Part shown: one piece after another, positions 59,046 through 64,000 of the stretch
How the letters are laid out: every line of letters begins with the position of its first letter
Numbering within the stretch: position 1 is the stretch's first letter
Source of the DNA: Acidobacteriota bacterium
GTDB lineage: Bacteria > Aquificota > Aquificia > Aquificales > Aquificaceae
Length of the DNA stretch: 64,000 bases
Direction of reading: 5' to 3'
NCBI GenBank assembly: GCA_003696155.1
Contig: RFFP01000017.1
Coordinates: 104,202-168,201, forward strand
Position numbers and translations under genes: made by a program
Notes under the pieces: model-generated
What the model saw: only the letters and a program-made list of their open reading frames with translations
Told to the model about the DNA's origin: nothing
Databases searched by the model: none

Positions 59046-59933
59046 TTGAATTTTATATATGGAGGTTTTTTCTATCCAGACGGGGGAGACTACGCTGAGG
59101 GTCTTTCTGTTGTTTTCCGTAAACTTATAAACATAAATATAAAAAAAGAGTCCTTAGGTAAAATAAGAGAGGAGTTTTCTAAGTTGATTAAAAGTACCGA
59201 ATACAAGCCAGAAGAAGAAGCCGAATACCACATAATGGATGTTATTTGGCAAAAACCAAGGGAGCTTTTCAGGGGTGAAAGAACTGGCACTTTTGATAGA
59301 TACAAAAAGGATGCAAAGTTTGATATAATAGCTGGTATTGTTTCAACAGCGGGTGAGATAAGCAAAAGGGTTGGGCTTGCCTTTCTTAGGCTACTCATAG
59401 CGGGAGAAGTTGAGCGGATAGACAAACAGCAGATGTGGGATTGCAGAAAAACGATGGTTGAGCTTTGGAAAGATATGACAAAGGACAAGGAAATAGAGAA
59501 ACACCTTGAAAATGTGCTTATGTTTGAAAGAGTGGTAGAAGAATGGACTACAAAGGATGCTATTACAAACATAGCCATAAAACCTGCAAATGTGGAGGGC
59601 GACCGGTTTAAACTTCCTGATAATGAGCAGTTTTATCACTCAGCCCTGCAAGTGTTTTCAACAGAAGGTCCAGGCTGGGAAAGGGATGAGGTATACTCAG
59701 AAAAAAGAAGCCTTTTCCTGCTCGCTCTTTTGGCTCTTTCCAACTACGAAAGCGAATCTTTTATAACACCATACGCAAAGCTGGGGCTTTGGCAAAGGAA
59801 AAAGAATATATACCTAAAGCTCAGAAGGGATAATAGAGAGTACACAATGGGACTAAGCGGAGTGCTATACGAACTTCTATACTTAGCAAGCAGGATACCC
59901 GGCCACTATAAGCAATTTGAAGACCAAGAGTAG
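59046..59933 (+). CDS. Unrecognised 295-residue protein of the defence-like cluster
   Basis: No family is recognised. The protein is charged and mostly helical, beginning NFIYGGFFYPDGGDYAEGL, with KREL-like helices from residue 40, GLAFLRLLIAGEVERI near 120 and a helical C-terminus LSGVLYELLYLASR. It is soluble with no signal. The start is TTG with only weak AAGG upstream and an in-frame TAG just before it, so the true start or an N-terminal loss is uncertain. It ends two bases before the helicase gene. The DNA is more A-rich than the housekeeping genes, suggesting transfer. Confidence 0.65.
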   Translation: MNFIYGGFFYPDGGDYAEGLSVVFRKLININIKKESLGKIREEFSKLIKSTEYKPEEEAEYHIMDVIWQKPRELFRGERTGTFDRYKKDAKFDIIAGIVSTAGEISKRVGLAFLRLLIAGEVERIDKQQMWDCRKTMVELWKDMTKDKEIEKHLENVLMFERVVEEWTTKDAITNIAIKPANVEGDRFKLPDNEQFYHSALQVFSTEGPGWERDEVYSEKRSLFLLALLALSNYESESFITPYAKLGLWQRKKNIYLKLRRDNREYTMGLSGVLYELLYLASRIPGHYKQFEDQE

Positions 59934-59935
59934 TC

Positions 59936-62900
59936 ATGTTTATAACCAATCAAGAGGAAAAGGAATTTAGTAAAAGGCTTAAAGAAATAATAGAACACAG
60001 CCAAGAGCTTAAATTTTTGGTGGGTTTTTTCTACTTTTCTGGGCTTGACACTCTTTACGAAACACTAAGGAAAATGGATGAAGAAGGCAAGCTAAAGGAA
60101 GGCTTTATGAAGGTGCTTGTGGGCTTATATGTGGATAGAGGTGTTTATGGAATTTATGAGGGAGCAAATAAGATAAAGGAGATAGAAAACACAAAAATAA
60201 AAAAAGAGTTTTTAGATGCTATTGAAAAGGCTTTCACTTCAGAAGAGCTTGACAGAAAAGAAGTTTATGAGCAAGTGGAGTTTTTTATAAAACTTCTTAA
60301 GGAAGGTAAGCTTGTTATAAGAAAAACAAAGGAACCTAACCATGCAAAGCTTTATATATTTAAAATGGCAGAAAACGAAAAAAGCTTACTCCACGGTCTT
60401 TTCATAACAGGTAGTAGCAACCTTACAAAGGCAGGTCTTAGCCTTCAAAAGGAGTTTAATGTAGAGATAAAGGACTATGGACTTGCGGAAGCAGAAAATT
60501 ATTTTGACGAATTTTGGGAAACAGCGGTTGAGCTTTCGCCAGAAGATATTGTTAAAACCTTTAAGGAGAAGACCTTTATCAGAGAGGTTTCACCCTTTGA
60601 AGCTTATGCGTATCTTTTAAAGACTTACTTAGACCTTCATCAGGGGCATTATCCTATTGATGAGCTAAAAAGACTTATGGAAAAGAAGGGCTACAAGCCT
60701 TATGACTATCAGCTTAGTGCGGTTTCTCAGGCTGTGGCAAATTGCTTTGCTCACGGAGGCTCTATAATTGCGGATGTGGTAGGACTCGGAAAAACGGTCA
60801 TAGCTTGCCTTACCGCAAAAGCCTTGGGAAGGAGAGGAATAGTTATATGCCCGCCACACCTTGTGGGAGATGAGACAAAGTCTTCTGGTTGGAAAAAATA
60901 CTTAGAAGACTTTGAGCTTTTTGGCTGGGAGGTGTTTTCCGTAGGAAGGCTTGAGGATACTTTAAAGTTTGTAAGAGAACGCCCGGATATTGAGGTGGTA
61001 ATAGTGGATGAGGCTCACCGATTTAGAAACGAAAGGACACAAAGCTACACCTACCTTAGGGAAATATGCAGAGGGAAAACTGTCCTTTTACTTTCTGCAA
61101 CACCCTTTAACAACAAACCATCAGACATATTTGCCCTTCTAAAGCTTTTTACCATTCCCAAAAAGTCCACCATAGTTTATGACCAAGACCTTGAGTCAAG
61201 ATTTTCCGCTTACGAGGCAGAGTTTAGCAAACTTGCTCACATAAAAAAGAACTACAAATCTTATGACGAAAAACGAAGAGAAAGAGCTTTGAGATACTAC
61301 AAAGAAATATTTTCAGAAAACAAAAGCACACTTTTGGAAGAAAGTATTGAAAAAGTCAGGCAAAAAGCCAAAAGCCTTGCAAGAGAAATAAAGGCAGTTC
61401 TTGAGCCTGTGGTCATAAGAAGGAACAGGTTAGACCTTAAATACTTCAAAGACAGTGAAAATATAGAGTTTTCGGAAGTAAAAGACCCAAAAGAAGTCTT
61501 TTTTGAGCTTACAAAAGAGCAAAGCGAATTTTATGACGAGGTCATAAAAGCTTTTTATTCTTCGGAAGAAGGAGGAAGGTTTAAAGGAGCCATATACCTT
61601 CCTGAGTTTTACGAGAAGGGAATACCAATTGACCAAGAAGTTAGCCAAGAAGAAATAGGTTCAGCATCTCAAGAGGAGCAGTTTTTAAGACTTTTCCAGA
61701 AAAACCTGTATGACCTAATGAGAAGGCACATTGTAAAAAGGTTTGAGAGTAGTTTTGGAGCTTTTTACGAGACACTTAAAAACTTTAAAGAAACATACGA
61801 AAATGTGCGTAGGTTTATAGAAGACACAGATACTTTTATATACGACAGAAAGAAACTTGAAAAGCTTTTAGAAGAGTTTGAGGATAATCCAGATGGATTA
61901 AAACAGGCGCTTGAAGAATACGCAAAAACTCTTGAACAAGAGGCAAAAAACAACCGCTACGCTAAGGTATATGAAATTAAAAGTTTTAAGAAAAGGAAGG
62001 CGTTTTTAGAGGATATAAAATCGGACATAAAGCTTTTTGATGAGTTTATTAAAAAAGTAGAGAAGCTAAAGCTTTTGGAAAATGACCCAAAGGCTGGAAA
62101 GCTCATAGAAGAAGTAAAGGAGTTTTTAGAAGATGGCAGGAAGGTGGTGATATTCAGTGAGTATGCGGATACGGTGGAATATCTAAAGGGCATTCTTGAA
62201 GAAGCTTTTCCAAACCAAGTACTTACTGCTTATGGAAGTTTAAGCAAAGAAAAGGTTTTTAAAATTTATAAAAACTTTGACGCACAGTATAAGGAGCAGG
62301 AAGATGAGTATAAAATTCTTTTGACTACGGACAAGCTTTCGGAAGGCATAAACCTAAACAGGGCTGGTGTGGTTATAAATTACGATATACCCTGGAACCC
62401 GGTAAGAGTTATCCAAAGGCTTGGTCGTATAAACCGCATAGGCAAAAAGGTCTATGAAGAAATTTACATTCTTAACTTTTTCCCTACAGAAAAGGGAGCA
62501 GACCATGTAAGGTCAAGAGAAATAGCCCAGACAAAGATGTTTATGATACACAATGTCCTTGGTGAGGATGCCAAAATATTCAGTCCTGACGAGGAGCCAC
62601 AAGCTTCAGAACTATACAGAAGACTAACAAGCCTTCAAGATGCAGAAGAAGAAAGCTTTTACACAAAGGTCAAAAGGGAGTTTGAAAGGATAAAAAAAGA
62701 ACATCCGAATGTGTTAAAAAACATTGAAAACATGCCACGCAGAATAAAAATAGCAAAGGAGGGAGAAAGAGACGAGCTTGTGGTTTTCATACTAAAAGGC
62801 AAAGACCTTTTTGTAGGATACCATGACTACAAAAGCAAAGCACCGCATGTAAAGACCTTTGAAGAAGTTTTTGAGAAGATAAAAGCGGAGCCTTCAGACA

Positions 62901-63298
62901 AAAACTTGCCTTTTAGCGAAAACTTTTGGAAGAGCTACGAAAGAATACTTAAGAAAGACTTTGAAAGAAAACTCAAAAACTCAAAAACTTTAAACAGCAA
63001 CCTTGAAAAGGCATACAGAGTTCTTAATGACCTTATGTCCCAAAAGCAAGAAGACCAAAAGTTTATCTCAGAGCTTATTTATGACATAAGATACTATCAT
63101 ACCCTTCCAGAGGAGATAATAGCACGCATATCAAAGCTTGAAGGTCAAAGTATAGAAAATATCATTCAAGAGCTTAGGAAGATAAAAGAGCTTTTGGGAG
63201 AGGACTTTTTGAAAAGGACAGAGGCAAAGCTAAGGACAGAGGAGGAAGATGTTATAATAGCAGTAGAAAACAGGGCGTTTGGAAGCACTCATGGTTAA
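59936..63298 (+). CDS. PLD-nuclease/SF2 helicase fusion protein
   Basis: A 1120-residue protein. Residues 1-190 form a PLD-like domain with one HxK motif (H136-A-K138) and GSSNLTKAG. From about 255 an SNF2-type SF2 helicase follows: GLGKT at 283-287, DEAH at 358-361, SATPF near 385, then after a long helical insert the second domain with VIFSEYADTVEYL, TTDKLSEGINL and QRLGRINRIG. A charged C-terminal region of about 250 residues follows. Such fusions belong to restriction or anti-phage systems where the helicase moves DNA to a nuclease. It overlaps the methylase gene by 8 nt. Confidence 0.9.
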   Translation: MFITNQEEKEFSKRLKEIIEHSQELKFLVGFFYFSGLDTLYETLRKMDEEGKLKEGFMKVLVGLYVDRGVYGIYEGANKIKEIENTKIKKEFLDAIEKAFTSEELDRKEVYEQVEFFIKLLKEGKLVIRKTKEPNHAKLYIFKMAENEKSLLHGLFITGSSNLTKAGLSLQKEFNVEIKDYGLAEAENYFDEFWETAVELSPEDIVKTFKEKTFIREVSPFEAYAYLLKTYLDLHQGHYPIDELKRLMEKKGYKPYDYQLSAVSQAVANCFAHGGSIIADVVGLGKTVIACLTAKALGRRGIVICPPHLVGDETKSSGWKKYLEDFELFGWEVFSVGRLEDTLKFVRERPDIEVVIVDEAHRFRNERTQSYTYLREICRGKTVLLLSATPFNNKPSDIFALLKLFTIPKKSTIVYDQDLESRFSAYEAEFSKLAHIKKNYKSYDEKRRERALRYYKEIFSENKSTLLEESIEKVRQKAKSLAREIKAVLEPVVIRRNRLDLKYFKDSENIEFSEVKDPKEVFFELTKEQSEFYDEVIKAFYSSEEGGRFKGAIYLPEFYEKGIPIDQEVSQEEIGSASQEEQFLRLFQKNLYDLMRRHIVKRFESSFGAFYETLKNFKETYENVRRFIEDTDTFIYDRKKLEKLLEEFEDNPDGLKQALEEYAKTLEQEAKNNRYAKVYEIKSFKKRKAFLEDIKSDIKLFDEFIKKVEKLKLLENDPKAGKLIEEVKEFLEDGRKVVIFSEYADTVEYLKGILEEAFPNQVLTAYGSLSKEKVFKIYKNFDAQYKEQEDEYKILLTTDKLSEGINLNRAGVVINYDIPWNPVRVIQRLGRINRIGKKVYEEIYILNFFPTEKGADHVRSREIAQTKMFMIHNVLGEDAKIFSPDEEPQASELYRRLTSLQDAEEESFYTKVKREFERIKKEHPNVLKNIENMPRRIKIAKEGERDELVVFILKGKDLFVGYHDYKSKAPHVKTFEEVFEKIKAEPSDKNLPFSENFWKSYERILKKDFERKLKNSKTLNSNLEKAYRVLNDLMSQKQEDQKFISELIYDIRYYHTLPEEIIARISKLEGQSIENIIQELRKIKELLGEDFLKRTEAKLRTEEEDVIIAVENRAFGSTHG

Positions 63299-64000
63299 AG
63301 ACAGGCTTTATAGAAAAATTGAAGAGCTTGTGCAAAACTTCTCCGAAGAGACCTTAAGAGATGTTTTTGAGAGAAAGTTTAAACAAGTAGAGCGAACAGA
63401 AAAAAGGCTTTATGAATACGAAAACCAACAATTTAAAGAGGTTAAAGAACTACTTAAGGTAGAGCTTGGGAGTCATCTTCATCTTCTTAAAGTATATGCC
63501 ATAAAAACAAACGGAGAGCTTTCTGAAAGGTCAAGCAAAAGAAAACAGTTTGACCTTGCTAAAAATGTCTTAAGGAGTGAGACAGGGCTTGATGTAGGGC
63601 TTTTTGCTTTTTACGATGATAATGGAAACTTCAGACTCTCCCTGGTGTATAAGGTTTACAAAGAAAGAAAAACAGGATTTAGCCATTACAAAAGGCACAC
63701 TTACTTTGTTAAAAAGGGGAAGCCTTACAGGACTTTTCTTAAGGCAATTTATGAAGGGGACTTTTCAAGCCTTGAAGGTATTATATCTGCTTTTTCAACA
63801 CAGCCTTTAACAAAGGAGTTTTACACAGAAATTCAAAACTGGTATGCGTGGGCGTTAAAGCATGTTTGGTTCCCTGGAGGTATTCCTGAAGAAAATCTTA
63901 TAAGGCTTCTTACAAGGCTTATATTTGTTTGGTTTTTGAAAGAAAAAGGTCTAATCCCAGAGAAGATTTTTGATGAAGAGTTTTTAAAAGGTGTGGTAAA
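63291..64000 (+). CDS. Eco57I-type DNA methyltransferase, N-terminus only (cut by window edge)
   Basis: Hand-translated; absent from the track because it runs off the right edge. 236 residues are visible. They match the N-terminal domain before an Eco57I-type adenine methylase: KQFDLAKNVLRSE, SLVYKVYKERKTGFSHYKR, KGKPYRTFLKAI, STQPLTKEFYTEIQNWYAWAL, then PGGIPEENLIRLLTRLIFVWFLKEK. The SAM and NPPY motifs would lie beyond position 64000. It probably marks host DNA at a target site and guides the helicase-nuclease. It overlaps the helicase by 8 nt. Confidence 0.82.
   Translation, partial: MVKDRLYRKIEELVQNFSEETLRDVFERKFKQVERTEKRLYEYENQQFKEVKELLKVELGSHLHLLKVYAIKTNGELSERSSKRKQFDLAKNVLRSETGLDVGLFAFYDDNGNFRLSLVYKVYKERKTGFSHYKRHTYFVKKGKPYRTFLKAIYEGDFSSLEGIISAFSTQPLTKEFYTEIQNWYAWALKHVWFPGGIPEENLIRLLTRLIFVWFLKEKGLIPEKIFDEEFLKGVV

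Overview
The window is 64 kb of a very gene-dense chromosome. Its gene content and sequence style point to a member of the Aquificaceae (Hydrogenobacter, Thermocrinis or Aquifex type). Supporting signs are the purine-biased, AGG/AGA-rich coding style, many 1-70 nt gene overlaps, operons that mix unrelated housekeeping genes, BioW, an outer-membrane and LPS gene set, and the murB-ddl-ftsQ-ftsA-ftsZ order. This placement is inference; no rRNA gene is present to confirm it.

Left part (1-9.1 kb). Position 1 cuts a shikimate dehydrogenase gene. Next is a minus-strand sulfur/Fe-S cluster (IscU, a PP-loop thiolase-type enzyme, TusA, a DUF1858-like protein, Nfu). A hydrolase and a dolichol-kinase-like gene follow as a divergent pair, leading into the division cluster murB-ddl-ftsQ-ftsA-ftsZ and a small unknown gene.

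Copper/silver export (9.1-16.2 kb). A seven-gene operon runs CusC-like, CusB-like with an N-terminal YtkA-like domain, a membrane protein, DUF411, NosL, an untracked 43-residue Met/Trp/His-rich membrane peptide, and CusA-like. It is followed by tatA-tatC, an epimerase and pyrD.

Housekeeping (18-38.3 kb). Here lie surface polysaccharide genes with bioW, then infB-queE, an amidase, a HerA-like ATPase, hemC, aspS, gatA, dnaJ with an HspR-like repressor, a KhtTU-type K+/H+ antiporter, an acyltransferase, an M23 peptidase and prmA.

Accessory metal island (38.3-49.3 kb). This segment separates prmA from alaS. It holds a transposase-like repeat fragment, a K/E-rich exported peptide, a frameshifted sigma-54 response regulator, a small periplasmic protein, a two-component pair, a DUF2231 protein, CzcCBA and a SulP transporter cut by a 353-bp element with 12-bp terminal inverted repeats.

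Housekeeping again (49.3-58.8 kb). alaS-rpmE-prfA run on plus. On minus, a chain of closely packed genes runs gap, tRNA-Pro, tRNA-Arg, a BioH-like hydrolase, bioC, htrA, a sigma-70 factor and truB. The BioH-like frame has no ordinary start codon after the tRNA.

Right end (58.8-64 kb). A second copy of the 96-bp transposase-like repeat precedes a more A-rich three-gene cluster that looks like anti-phage defence: an unknown 295-residue protein, a 1120-residue PLD-nuclease/SF2-helicase fusion, and the start of an Eco57I-type DNA methylase cut by the window edge. This cluster is the best candidate for an undescribed system, though its parts are familiar and its right side is not visible.
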